Assembly (NCBI GenBank): GCA_037903475.1
Contig: JBAJFG010000180.1
Span: 732,091-796,090, forward strand
Length of the DNA stretch: 64,000 nt
From: Ancylostoma caninum
Taxonomy: Eukaryota > Nematoda > Chromadorea > Rhabditida > Ancylostomatidae
Direction: 5' to 3'
Shown piece by piece: positions 43,410-56,269 of this stretch. Position 1 is the stretch's first letter, and each line of letters opens with the position of its first letter. Under the pieces are notes generated by a model that saw nothing but the letters and a program-made list of their open reading frames with translations, made no database searches and had not been told where the DNA came from. The position numbers and the translations under genes are program-made.

Positions 43410-45025
43410 ACTAAGCAATGGTAAGCGATATTCAGAGGACCATCAGAAACGACAGTACAGCCACTCAGCCAAACGCATCCACTCTTCAAAAAATTGAAAG
43501 ACAAAGTCTGAGAACCTTCAGCATCCGCTTCTTTCTTTCTTTCTTTCTTTCCCTTGTACTTGTACCGCAAAAGCTGAAAGGCTCTCTGTCTATGCGGAAT
43601 TTAAAATGAATCAACGAGGCTATCTTGGCCTTATACAATCATATTGAGAGATTGACTACCCCAGGATGACCGAAAAGGGACTTGAGAGTGTGCAACAGAT
43701 CCTACCGCCATACGGTGCCTTAGGGCCGTCCGGACTTCATCCAACCAAATGTGCAGTGCAGCCGGATGATCCTCCGGTGGGGCAAAAGATGTTGTACAGT
43801 GGTTATCCTGCTCCGTATATTATACTACCTTAAAGTCTTGCTGTCACACAACGCTGCCTCACCCGAAACTGCCAGCGAAGAAGACGGGTTCTGCCTCGAA
43901 ACCTCGAAAACACCGTCTAAGTTTCTCGCTTTCATCATTGGAGGCCAATGTCCATCATTCTGTCATTGAGGGTATGAACCACTCACTATGCAAAGATGCC
44001 AAAAGTGCGGGTAAGATCTAGCTCCATGAATCGGTATTTCCTCTGATGTCCTTGCGTATCTCTCCAGCATTGCCTATGCGCTGCAGTGCTTTTGACTCTC
44101 TGAACTTTCTGCCCGAGGTGGATCCGCGGTACGAGGTCATTCCGCGGTGTATCCGCGGTTGCCCGCGATAAATCCGCACGTGCTCCAAATGCCCGAATGT
44201 CTGACTATGTTGAAATGTCTACCAAATAATGACCATTTGAGCTTCAAAATTCTTACTCACCCCGTGTATTCGGCAGTTCCCTCCCCCTCCAGTAGTTTAC
44301 CATCTACTCAATCACCTAAGGCTGAATATTCGCTGTAAAACTTATAGTGAACAGACACTGACGAGAAGTCGCTAGTAGGCACCCTACTGGCAACGTTCTA
44401 GCGATGCTAATGAGTGGTTCTTATTCCGAGTGAAAATGTCGGTTCTGACCTGAGTCATGGCGTTTTGAAAAAGTAGGTGCAACTGCCCTAGAACTCTTTC
44501 ACACGTCTTATAGTTTAGTATGTCAATATTTTTGTATATCAATGTATGTATAAGAATCCTATCATAAACTAATAGGGTCTTGGAAAAGAGATATAGGTCG
44601 ACTGAAAGAAAAATTTATTGCGAAACTTTGGACAACATGTGAGGAAATAAAGCGCAAAATGATATGTTGCTCAACGAAATTCTTATTCTTTATACAGTGA
44701 CTAGATTCATTCAGCAGCTGCCGTAATGACTTATCTAACAAAAAAGCGTAACAAGCCTGGAACCAAAAATACATAATAGTCGAAATATCACAAAAATAAA
44801 GAACAAGAAAAGAAGTGAAATGAGGCAAAACACACACTCCGCTCCAGCAAACTCTAACTACAAAGTGTCGCTGCTTGTTAATATTTCGCACAAAAAAAAA
44901 AACTACGTGGCGGATATGCAAACAGGGTAGGAGCTGAGCATTTGCGGCAGTAAAAATGACACTTAGATAGCAAACATTAGCGAATCTGAGTGTGTATATT
45001 AGAAAATATGATGAAATTTCTGAAA
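43410..45025. other. No gene recognised; short TTTC microsatellite
   Basis: A (CTTT)n run lies at about 43529-43551. A GC-rich patch with CCGCGGT repeats lies near 44120-44180. No exon chain is seen. Confidence 0.4.
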
Positions 45026-45030
45026 CAAGC

Positions 45031-46222
45031 TCACAGGGAAAAGAAAAGCTTCTTAAAAACATCTGACTCTGTATTCTCATACAAGGGAAGATCCTTCTCC
45101 AGGCCAAGGCGTTGTAGGGCAGTCTAGTCATCAAGCCTTGGGTCCTCATAGTCTTCAAAGTCTGGATCCACATATTCAGTAAATCGATTTGGCACCGGGC
45201 GGTTTCTGGAAGTCGAAAAGAATAATACTAAAGTGACATCCACGCTAAGGAGTGTTTCCGACTTGGGAAGAGTCAGAGGTATTTGCGTTGGTCTGATGCA
45301 TCTTGATTAAATGGTACTTCCCAACTAAAGTGCCTACGTAAATGATTACGGTAACGTTTCGTTGCTTCGCGCTTCACCAGCTTAAACGCGTATTTAGTTG
45401 AGACAAATGGGAAGTTATGGCGCACCTGAGCTGTCCAAACGTATCTGCCCCATTACCGTCCATGTTCTTAGTAACCTACGAAAAGGAAGATGCCGCAGAT
45501 ACCTTTTCAATTTTAAATGTGTAGGGGGGTGAGGAGGGGGGGGGATAGTTTCGAGCTGTGCCTAAACGTTGAAAGTGAATAGGCGGTGCACCGAAGAATA
45601 ATGCCAATGAGGTGCTTGCGCGTATTCGTTTCTAGCACTGTAGCTTATTAATTTCACATAAATATTACAGTCATGAAGTACACACTTTGAATGACGATGC
45701 CTTATCTTGTTCAGATGCCAATCTAGCACACTCAATGACGCATAGGTTCAATGTTACAACAATTCGTGAGCGGTACTTTCAACACTTTTCAATAACACAT
45801 TGTAAGCGTGAATCCTATTGATGGAAATGAGGGGGGAGGGGGGGGGGGTGGGGAAGGTAGGGATTTTTGTTGCACCGTGACCAGGGCACATCTATGTACG
45901 TCCGTACGTCTCTGTTCTCAAATTTTTTGTCGTCTGCTGCGCTGAACGAGCGAACGGTTATTGAGGAATGTAAAAGGATTTGTGTGGGTGTAAAAGTGCA
46001 TAATTCGTGTGGGTAACACGCAAGCACATTACATGCTTTCTCACATTCGCCTATCCTTGATCTCGCGTCTTCTCCTAAACGGATACCAACTGACAGTAAA
46101 TGTAACAATCAGGACACTAACACTATCAATTCGCCTACTTAGACATAAGTACCACATTAAACCGGACAAACATTGATGCCTATACAACACATAAGTGAGT
46201 GTGTGAGAAGCAAAGAAAGCAA

Positions 46223-46263
<41 letters not shown>

Positions 46264-49200
46264 TGGCGGACGCAGGGGGGGGGCGCGCCCCCCCCCCGAG
46301 AATGGGTCGCCAAATTTTCGAAATTACTTTACAATACAAATAAAAATCTTGTGTTAGTTTATTTTTAATTGTTTATTTTTATTATTATTTTTAATATATT
46401 TTTATTTATTGTTTATTATTATAATTAATATTATTATTAATTTTATTTTCCGTCTGGGTCCCCAAAACGGCGGAGACCCCACTTTTCTTCCCACGCCCCC
46501 CCTCCCGCCCACTTTCTGCGTCCGCCACTGATATATATATATATATATGGATGCTTAAAATTGATCGTCTAACCTGTTGATGCTGTCAAGACTGATCGGG
46601 TTGCTGTCCCTCACTTGCTTCCCCAGGCTTTCAAATCTTTGCTCCCAGAACTTCGGTGTGCGCAAGGCGGCACTCAGGTATGACGAACCGTTGGTGCGCC
46701 AGTCTGGATCTCCCTGAGAGGTACGAGTTCACAGGTAAGCAATATCACAAGAAGTGTTAGAAGCCGTTACCTTCGTGAACATGTATCCAGAAACAGGAGC
46801 AGATCCCTTGACGCTGACCTCGCCTAACAGCTTTGTTTCCCACTCCTGAGGTCTGAAACGTCGCTCATGTATAAAAGGAGGAGTCCGTCAAAGTATATGA
46901 GACATACACTTCTTTCTTCCAATATTTGAGGAGTCGTACATCATATGCGTATGTCATTTATTACTTACTATTTTTCACTAACACTACTCTATTAATCATC
47001 TTTTAGGGTGGAAGCTGGGTGAGGAAGAACAAATAACGAAGCTACAGCAAGCCTTGTTTCGTTATAGCGAACGTCAGAATATTGAACAGACGGCCCGTGC
47101 AGACATTAAGATAGGTGGAAGCAGATCTATGGAAGGTCTAGAAAGGGCGATGGAATTGTTAGAGAGCAAGGATTTGAGTGCTACATTGCGATTGCTTTAA
47201 TAAATCTACGCTGCATTAACACTGCTAACCATAAAGAGACAATTCATGTAAAAGCACTAATAAAAACGTCGAACGAAAGCAATCCTGATGAAATCAATTC
47301 TGCACACTCCAAACTCAAAAGTAGTAGACGCGGTTTTGTAAAGTTCATAACTGAAATCCCATTGTTGTAATGAGTGAATAATTATTGTAAACTACAACGC
47401 TAGCTTTGAGCAGCCATTCAAAGGAATGCTTGAAAGGTGAGTTGAGAGCCCATTCACGAATAAGTATGTAGGTCGAAAAATTCTGTGTGATTGCTTTAAT
47501 AAATGAGCAAGACCATGCAGCGGATTTGTCATATTTTTATAAGTACCTAGTTCATAATGCGTTTCTCTCTCAAATTTCTAGTCATAGGCAATTCGTAAAG
47601 TGTCACCAATACTGAATTCGAACAAAAACACAATTTTTAATTTGATACCATTTTCGAAAAAAGACGTTTATTTCATGGAGGGACGGAATTACATGTATAT
47701 CCGAGAAAAATTTGCTTCTCCATCACGATGGAATCATCGTGGTGGAGATGACCCATCTCCACTCATCCACAAGCACCTCAATATTTTTTGTGTTCTCAGT
47801 GCGTTTTCTAACAGAGAAAGCTAACGAAATCCTTTGAGGTTATGTTGGGCTTCGTCTGTAGCCTGATACAGAACTCATAACTGGAGGATACTTGGTCGAA
47901 GTGGCCCTTCGTCATAGGATATGTGTTACCATGTGCAGTTTTCTGGGCTAATCTTGAATCCGCGCCCAATTTCCTGTGCGGTCTTCCGCACTGAACATTT
48001 TACACCGATTTCTTTCAGTTCAGATGTAAGATAATGCATGCATGTAAGAATCGTGCATAGTAGCTGAAGTATTGAAATCACTGAATGTTTGTTGGAAGAA
48101 GCAAAGCCTTGTTAGGGTACCGCCGATGCAGCTGCCTAACCTCCATTCGACGTAACTCGCACATTAAACTCGTATTCTGAATCATTTTAGGAAGAAAATA
48201 GCTGTCGTTCATTATATAGAAGAGCTTATATACTTAGACGACAGATTCCAGATCATCACTGAAGGCTGCATATTGTAATACATGTAGCATAAAACTAGAA
48301 ACTGTACCTTGCTACCTGAAGTAGTGTTACTAATCTTCTTTGCTTTACGCAGCCATTAACCGATGACTTATTGTGTTCGGTTCACATATGTTGATGGTGC
48401 ACCTTGAGTGCATCGAAATGAATAAGGAAATGGGCCGCTCCGATCTGCCCTAGTCAGCTCCAGCTGTGAACGCTCATGTCTCACACGCATATGGTGTTCT
48501 TGTATGTCAAGCCACTCTTAAACGTACTTTAAAGCTGAAAGACCTGTTGCTTTGTGCAGGCAAGCACAAATACAAGCAAGAATAAGTGAGGTAGTTGGCA
48601 AAATTTATGGAAAGACAAGACAAGACCGCGCCCTAAGGCGGTGAACAGCTTTGACTATTGTCTTGCGGTGGTTTTTTTCTTCAATGGAGCGGGTGGATGG
48701 TCAAAGCAACAGCTGTGTCGTAATGTATCGTGCGTCGGCTGCAGTATGAAAGCATTCTTCCATAAGGCGGATTTACTTTTGATTTATCATGGGCGTATGG
48801 AATATCCATCGGGATGTTATTCAGGGATCTGGTTAATCTGACACGGTTGTAAATGTTCAGAAGCAAAGTTCGTGAGATGTCGTACATGCACAGTAGTGCC
48901 GTCTAAATGTGAACATTCAAAACTTGTCCCGCCCTATCCGATATGGGTTGGATTGGCAGAGGATCATGAGTATGGAAATGAGGGCATAAGGGCGGCGCGA
49001 ACAGGCCATCTGCGACTAATAATCGAAATAGTCAGAAGGAAGCGTGTGAGACAGTGGCAACCGTGTCCTCTACCAATATCCGACGGCGATTTCCTGAATG
49101 TCGGTCTGGTTGTCAAGAAAAAACTGGCGGGACTCCGTATGCACGCAATGAAAGACTTACTTACTTAGACGCTTAGATGGCCCGTTGCAACTTGTTGTGC

Positions 49201-52200
49201 GGGCTGCAGCATCGCTTTCATTCGGTTCGTTCTTGCGGCATCGTCATCCAGAAGCATCGTAGACAACGTTGGCAAGAGTTCTGATTCGTTCCCAGCTGAA
49301 AGGTCAGCTGGCCCATCCGTACTGTGAACACATCCGCCCATCTCGTTGGTGGTCTCCCTCGAGGTCGTTTTGTTTCTCTTGGGATCCATTCCAAAGTTCT
49401 TTTTATCCATCTATCGTCTTCTCTTCTCATTATATGATCAACCCATCTATGTTTAGCCTTCGATACGTATTCCACAGGGTAACGAAGGCGAGACATTTGT
49501 TGTAGATTGGAGCTGCGAAGCCCGGCTTGATGTTTGTACGCTGGTTGTACCTCAAAAGACAACGTTCGAGGGCTCTGTACATGGCACATAGCGCTTTCAA
49601 CGTGGACGTAGTTTCCGCCCACGTCTCCGCAGCATAACAGAGCGCTGGAAAATTTGTAGAATCGAAAAAGTGAGCACAGAGGTCGGGGTCCGCCAGTTGG
49701 TCTGTGGGTTCCCTGAGAGGCCCAAACGCGGCCCATGCGACTCTTTTTCTTCGATCCAGCTTTTCTATGAGGTTGTTCATCATATTCATTGATCGCCTGA
49801 GGTACACATTGGACGACGTCTCCTTTATATCAGACCCATCCAGTCCTATTCGCTCTTTTTCGCAGTACGCATTCTTCATGAACAGGGTCTTCACCCTATT
49901 TATTCGCAGTCCTATTCTTTTCCCTACTTCGTTTAGTTCACAAAGCATCGCCTCAGCTTCACTGGTACTTTTCGTCGCCCGCAAAACGAAGATTTGAAAG
50001 GAACCGTCCATCAACCCGGATGCCTTTCTCCTCCCATTCGAGTGACTTCATTGTCCACTGCAATGCGGCAGTAGACAGTTTTGGCGATATAACATCGCCC
50101 GGTTGTATCCCTTTCGCAATCGGAATGGTTAAGGAGCGTTGAAGGAGCTGTATCGGGGTATAGCATCCAAGATAGCAGTCGGCTAATGTTCTAACATATG
50201 ACGCGTCTACTCCCTGGTCGACTAGTGCTGTCAATATAGCGTTTGTTTCTACGGTGTCGAACGCTTTTTCGTAGTCAGTAAAGATTAGGATGAGGGGAAC
50301 GCGATATTTCCGACAAATCTCTATGACCCTTAAAACGGTTTGGATGTTGCCCATGTAGCTGAATCCCTAACGGAAATCAGTCTGTTCGTGGGGTTGAGCT
50401 TCATCCAAGGTCCTTGATATGCGTGTGTGAATAATCTTTCTAAAAAGCTTATAAAGCACACTCAGCAAACATATCGGACGATAGTTTCGAAGATCTTCTC
50501 TGTTTTCCTTCTCGTGAAGGGGAACGGTGCGTGAAGTTCTCCACTGGTTCTGAATTCTTTCCTTCTGAAGATAAGATGAGAAATGTGCTGCGAAAATAAC
50601 GTGAAGATGATCCCCCCCTGCTCGCAAAAGATCAGACGATATACGGTCCGGTCCAGGGGCGGCGCCGGGTTTCATGCTTCTTATCGCAACACAGACTTCC
50701 GAAGGAAGAGTCTGAAGTGGTCTGTCTCCAGCAGGGACATTTGGGCTTCACACTGCTGTTGAAGAAGGAGTATATTCGTATAGAACCTTTCCATGGTTGA
50801 TTCTATCTCACGATGGGAAAACGTGGCAATCCCACCTTCGTTCTTCAGAGCTGCCAACGGAACATTACAATGGCGAAAATTCTTCAGACTCCTTCTCCCT
50901 TCTGCTGCTTCCAAAACCTTCTTCTGCCTAAACTTCTGCGGATCCTCCTGCAATGCTCTTCAGCAGCTGGCATTGGCTATCAGCTCTCAGTGTGGGATGC
51001 ATTCGGATCGAGCATCAAGACCCTTCTTTTAAAGAGCAGTTTCTTGGTAGCCTTTGAAATGCATTCCAAGTTCCTTGCTCGGGGTTTTGAGGCGAGTTCA
51101 GCACAGATTCTTAGTTTTTCTAGCAGCGTCTGGTAGTCTTCCGTGGGGTCTTCCACAATATGCCAGTCGTATTCTAGAGACTCAGCAAGGACGGTATCGT
51201 CATGTACGACTTCTTTTCTTCCTCCGCGGTGACAGGTGTTCTTTTCCATCTTGCAGCTGAATCGGACTTTTGCACGGAGGAGACAATGATCGGATCCATA
51301 GTCGAATGATGGCACTTGTGAAACATGAAATAGACACCACCTTCGGTTTGGGAGTATGTGGTCGACCTCCGTGAGGTCGCACCGTTGGGTGATTCCCATG
51401 CCCACCGGCGGTGGTCCTTCTTCATGAAAATAGAATTCCCATGGAAGAGGCGTGCAGAGGACAGAAGCCCAGCCAGATGACCACCGTTTTCGTTTCGGTC
51501 TCCTAATCCGAACTTTCCTATCCTGTACTCGTCTCCTTCAGCCTTCCTAGGTTTAGCGCTGAAGTCCCCAATAACGAATCTTTAGAGGGACTTTTCGTTG
51601 TGGATGACTTCTTCCAACCTCTCCTAAAAACTGTCGAACTCCGGCTCATGAGCTGCGAGTGTTGGTGAGTAACAGTTGATGATACTGACGGACTTGTGAC
51701 GAGGAAGGTTAAGACGGAGAATTGCCAGGCGAGGTGACAGGATTTCGTTTTAGTCGACGAGATGGACGACAGATGGATGCACGACGAAGCCAAAGCCTTC
51801 AACATTCCTTGAAGGAACCTTTTCTCTATGGATGAGCAGTGTTCCGTCGCGCAGCTGTCGAACGTCGCTCTTTCTGTTCTTAGTCTCCTGTATTACATGG
51901 AATTTGATTCGTCCTGCAGCTTGGAGAAGAGCGTGAAGCTCGGCGTCTGTAGAGACTGTTCTGACGTCATAGGTGCAAAACATGAAACAGTCTCCGTGGC
52001 GTGTTATGTTCGTGTCATCTTGGTCCAAAAATCAAAGACGTCTTGCGTAACCCGAGATTTGATGGCCTCTCACCCTTTGCCGTGCCGTCCGACGTCTGAG
52101 ACGGCAAAGCGTGGTGTGCGGGGTACTGAGGCAGAAAGTGTGCTCGACAGGCAAGTAGAAGTTTTCCCCATACTGAGCAGCCCTACCGCGGCGAGCTCAG

Positions 52201-53818
52201 CTGTCACCACAAGTAGTCGCCGACCCAACTAGATCAGGGAAGCCAACTTGCGACTGATACTGCCAAGACGGTGGAGACTCCTGACCTGACAGTGGTTTAC
52301 TCTTAGCTAGGCTTCCAGTTGCCTGGAAGGGTCGAACCCCTTCTCAGCTTGGGAGACCCTACCGGAGATGTACCTCCGCTGTGCATCGTACGACACCCAG
52401 TGTCACCTCCGCGCCCCTGTGAGGCGGTAAACCTTCGCAGCGATGAAAGAGACACAAGTTATTAATGAATGTAAAACAAAACCAACAGTGACATGGACCG
52501 AAACTTATTGCTATTTCAGAATGTTGTATTGCAAGGACATGAATTTTCTGTCCTAGACAGATAGGTCATGATTAATGATCTTGTTTGTTCTATGCAGAGT
52601 TGTGAAATGTAACTGTTGAAGACAACTTGCACGTAGAAACTATCGTGATAGTTACCAGTACAATTAAGACACGAGCCGAAAAGAAAAGTCATTTTGTCAG
52701 CAAGTCATGCCATGAGAACAAAATAGTCAGTTGACTACCCAACATACCCTCTGGGCGTATATTTTCCCTCTGGACGTTTGAATAAATCCACGGAATGTTG
52801 GAGATCGAAATCAAAGTAGTCGGGATCGTCTCGGTTTGGTCGCGAGTAGTATGGTTTCGGGCAGTACCTCTAAAAACAACCGATCACGATTGAAAATAGT
52901 TTGTTATTCAGCTGTTTCTATATTGTTCAGGGCTAGCGGAATGGAACAAATCGGTTAAGAATACAGAGAAGTCATAGTCGTCCAGGTCCGATGCAGATCC
53001 AGCCGACGGTGCAGGAGCGTTGCGAAACTCCTTCGCTGTGATAACCTTCATGTGCGCAGGAAGTGGCGTGGTTTTCAATAACCTTAAAGTTCATGTCCTC
53101 TGAGTGACAAATGCTTATTGAAACAAAGCAGATTCATAGGAATAAAACAGATGAAAGGTTATTTGTAAGATGATGATTTAGTACGCACATAGCTTCAACA
53201 TCATTCGCTCTTCGTTCGTATCGGGATTCACTTCCTTGGGATGATGAGACCGCAGGCGCTGCATAGGGTCCCGAACCACCTTAATAGCACGCCTACCGTT
53301 TTTTTTTCTGGGGGAATTAAATTGTAATTGTAAAAATCCCGGGACGAACCGGCCAAAATGTGGCACGTGGAGGATGAGACGAAATGCGAGCGGTCTGATA
53401 ATGACGGCATCGTAAGGCTACTTTGTGATCTGAATCGACAACATTTCAAGGGCTTCGAGAGAAGTAAAATTATTTAGAAACTACCCTACCTAACACTGGG
53501 AATGAAGCCAGTGCTCGTGTCGAGTTGCCTAAATGGGCTTTCTCCTCTGCTCCTCCTAGTTCTAGTGAACGTAGACTCGAGAAATTGTGTTTCATCTTTG
53601 CTCATTTCGACAGACTTTTTGGCCTAAAACGAGATTTGTACCTTAACGGTGACGAAAAGCGGCTCAATTTGTGCAACTTTGTTACCTTGTGATAGGATTC
53701 TTTAACACTTTCCTGCCATGTTTTCCACGCTGGTTTCTTATCATCGCAAAGGTGTTCCAACCTATCGTCGAAGTCGATTCTGGGGAACCGTGGTGGTGCT
53801 TTTGGTATCCTAAACAGA
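45031..53818 (-). CDS. Multi-exon host gene, unrecognised, with an LINE in one intron
   Basis: Minus-strand exons with good splice sites: 53818-53686, 53623-53490, 53307-53189, 53082-52965, 52869-52748, 46845-46771, 46713-46574, 45475-45426 and 45205-45031. Sample peptides: [93 protein letters not shown] and [15 protein letters not shown]. The protein is charged, Pro/Asp/Tyr-rich, without signal peptide or membrane helix; I know no family. Exons B and A and exons D and C join in phase. The last exon has an in-frame TAG at 45124-45126, after which the frame stays open ([15 protein letters not shown]) to 45031. This is either the true end, a nonsense mutation or a sequencing error. A 5.9-kb intron (46846-52747) holds an RTE LINE. 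The 5' end is not located. Confidence 0.55.
46224..46548. repeat. (AT)n microsatellite split by a MITE
   Basis: An AT run at 46224-46260 continues at 46531-46548; the hAT MITE sits in the middle. Confidence 0.9.
46261..46530. mobile_element. hAT-type MITE (copy 2)
   Basis: 270 bp, nearly identical to 33783-34053, with the same CAGTGGCGGACGCAG ends. The duplicated target is part of the (AT)n run (ATATATAT on both sides). The two copies differ mainly in the G/C homopolymers near the left end. Confidence 0.92.
47007..47198 (+). CDS. Possible plus-strand terminal exon, unrecognised
   Basis: Begins after ATCTTTTAG and is open for 63 codons ([20 protein letters not shown], then [16 protein letters not shown]), ending in TAA with AATAAA overlapping the stop (47197-47202). 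Codon content looks protein-like and helical. No upstream plus-strand exon was found, and it lies inside an intron of the minus-strand gene. Family unknown. Confidence 0.3.
47200..49150. other. No recognisable gene
   Basis: Intronic or intergenic AT-rich sequence. Scattered short open frames lack splice sites or motifs. Confidence 0.4.
49157..52445 (-). mobile_element. RTE-type LINE, near full length but decayed
   Basis: Minus strand. The endonuclease begins near 52028 ([20 protein letters not shown]) and goes on through shifted frames to [17 protein letters not shown] runs from about 50675: [65 protein letters not shown] and FAGDE where FADD is expected. The C-terminal part ends with [14 protein letters not shown] and [12 protein letters not shown]. 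Many frameshifts. The minus strand ends in TAAGTAAGTAAG (49157-49168), a typical RTE tail. A likely 5' UTR extends to about 52445. It sits in an intron of the host gene. Confidence 0.88.
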
Positions 53819-53824
53819 CTGAAA

Positions 53825-55660
53825 CATTTAGTTTCACTTTCTAGTCTTTTTCAAGCATATCAATTAGTTAAACAAGAATTCATTCTGGGAAAATCTCCAG
53901 ACTACTTGTTCAAACCAATTTGAAAGCATAGTAACCCAGCTAGGAAAAAGAACTTTCGTCCTTTACTAAGGTGCGAACTATCGAGTGAGTACCTGAGAGA
54001 AAAGAACTTATTTTTCTCCCTTTTTGTTCTAATTCATTCAAATTTAAATAATATGAAACTAGTATTACTAATAAATATGATATTAATAATATTTCCACAA
54101 TTTCTTCGGAAAGAAGGATCTAAAATGATTATAGTAGAGAGAACTTTGGAAAAGACAGGTGAGAAATCTTCATCCCTCTCGCAGCATATTACGTCATATA
54201 AATAAATGGAAAACAGAACACCGGTTTTCCTATTTCCTACCTTGGATTCATAATAAGATTTAGACTCTGACACTTTGAAATCATAAATTGTGAGCTTCCT
54301 CACGTATTTTTGATGTTCTCCCTTATCAATGTTTCTTTATAGAGCAAGCAGGAGAAGGAGAGGTAGCATAGGGTATCGAACGCAGAGCAGCGCCGCTGAA
54401 AAGTCTTTGGTAATTATGTCTGAAAATGGGGTTATCGAACTGCCGTGATGATGCTTCAAAATTCATCAAAAATTAAATTGAAGCCCTCCCGAAATGTAGT
54501 GAGCACTCCAAATTAAGTGGGCAAAGTTGACAAATCCAGATGAGATCTTGAGGGAGGCAATGAAAACAACGCTGACTTTTAATTTGGGAAGATGTTTTCC
54601 TTTTGTAAGGAAAGAGCGATGGTAGTCTGCACCTCGACTCTTGCACATAGATGTGTTTAAACAGTTCACTCATGTAAAGGTAAACTAAAAAAAGATACGT
54701 CACTAACGTAAAAGTAAAGTTAAAAAAAGAGACAAGTTCCAATGTGGCTGCATTATACAGAATGTCTAGGTAAATTAAATTAGCTAAATTATCAAGTAGT
54801 AGATAAAATTTCAACGCTTGCTTATAGTTAAACATGAAAATGTAGTGAATTAAAACAAATGCGCTTCGCACCAACGTCTTTGACGACAAATTGGTGACCA
54901 GAGCAGGGAAATAAGTTTCTCGGCCGTTGGAGATTTGACGTCATTCCAACGGTGTCTCTGTGCTAGTAGACGTCGCTTTTTTAAAGATTGTGCGTCCCCT
55001 CTCCCCAGGAGTGGTCAGAAGCAAGCGTACCTATGCGTAGGAGCTGCTTGATGGGGTCCTTGCTGTAGCTTCACGTGAAAAAACTCAATTCTGGATTAGC
55101 GCACCGAAGACTCGGTTACGTTTGAATTCACATATGTATTTTGTCCAGCATTTTCCTATCGAGCTATGGCTAAAAGAATGTGGTAAATAATGAAGATTCT
55201 TCTTGTACTGTACCCTCCTAATTGACCAGAAACACGTCAGCTTACGTGGCTCTAAGCTAACAACTTGCTCACAAGCTCATTTTATTACCTCCAAAAACAA
55301 CGACGACCCCAAAAATTTTCAGCGAGTACGGAATACGGAATCCCATAACTGATATCGGAGGGAATTTCCATACAGTGTCGGAAGAGAAGTGTTTCCTTGA
55401 GACTGGTGCAAATCCTTTCTTACGCAACATTTCTGGGCCTTTTGTCAATTCAGAACAACTGCGGAACACGAATCATGTATCAAGTATTATATGTTACTAG
55501 ACGTACACCCTTCCGGGATCAGCAGTCTGATATTAGAGGGGTCTGTGAGGACGAAACGCTGGCTAGGTAGGCACACCGGGTGCCCATCGTAACTGTGTGC
55601 ACAAAGTGCGGCAAAAGTCTTTGGACAAGCATAATAAATAGTCCGCTAAAAATATGAGGA
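53825..55660. other. No recognisable gene
   Basis: AT-rich sequence that may include intron of the minus-strand host gene. A 138-codon minus open frame (54473-54889) is hydrophobic and AT-driven, without recognisable motifs. Confidence 0.4.
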
Positions 55661-55670
55661 AGAGTCTGCT

Positions 55671-56264
55671 GAGGCCGAATTCCGGCGTGGCCGTGGCCAG
55701 CCATATTTGCCCAGCCAAAAGTCGGAGGGAAATGCTGATTTCAGCAGGAAAACGGCAATATCGTGCAAAATGACATTCATAATCGTGCTCAGCACCTCAA
55801 ACAACAGGCTATGTAAAGTTTCAGAAGGTTCTGTAAGATGCGATACCTACCGTACACCTACCGTAATCCTACTAAAATGGGGTTATTATACGAATTGGAT
55901 GCGATTTCAGTGTACAGCACCTAAAATAACCACTCTATGCGAAGTTTCATCAAAATTTTTCCTGAAGATTCTGGCCACATTTGGCCGCCTTTCAAAACGC
56001 GGCCAAATGTGGTCGCTTTCGTAGCCATTAATGGCTGGCTACATGGCACCGGAATTATGTACGTTTTCCACCACCCACCGTAATTTCCCCATAACGGAGG
56101 TATGATACAAAATGAATGCGATATTCGTGTTCAGCACATCGAATAACCTCTACATGCGAAATTTGAGGGAATTCGGTGAGATACCTCATAAACAGTATAT
56201 ATGTCGGTGGCCAAATCCGACCGGCCAAAGGTCGCTGGCCGCGGCCACGCCGGAATTCGGCCTC
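55671..56264. mobile_element. Foldback DNA element with 30-bp inverted ends
   Basis: Ends GAGGCCGAATTCCGGCGTGG... (55671-55701) and the inverted copy at 56234-56264 differ at one or two bases. A central perfect hairpin CCACATTTGGCCGC/GCGGCCAAATGTGG lies at 55975-55988 and 55999-56012. The interior has two diverged direct repeats (landmarks CGTGCTCAGCAC/CGTGTTCAGCAC and ATGCGAAATTT/ATGCGAAGTTT). Non-coding. No target duplication is clear. Confidence 0.8.
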
Positions 56265-56269
56265 TGGAA

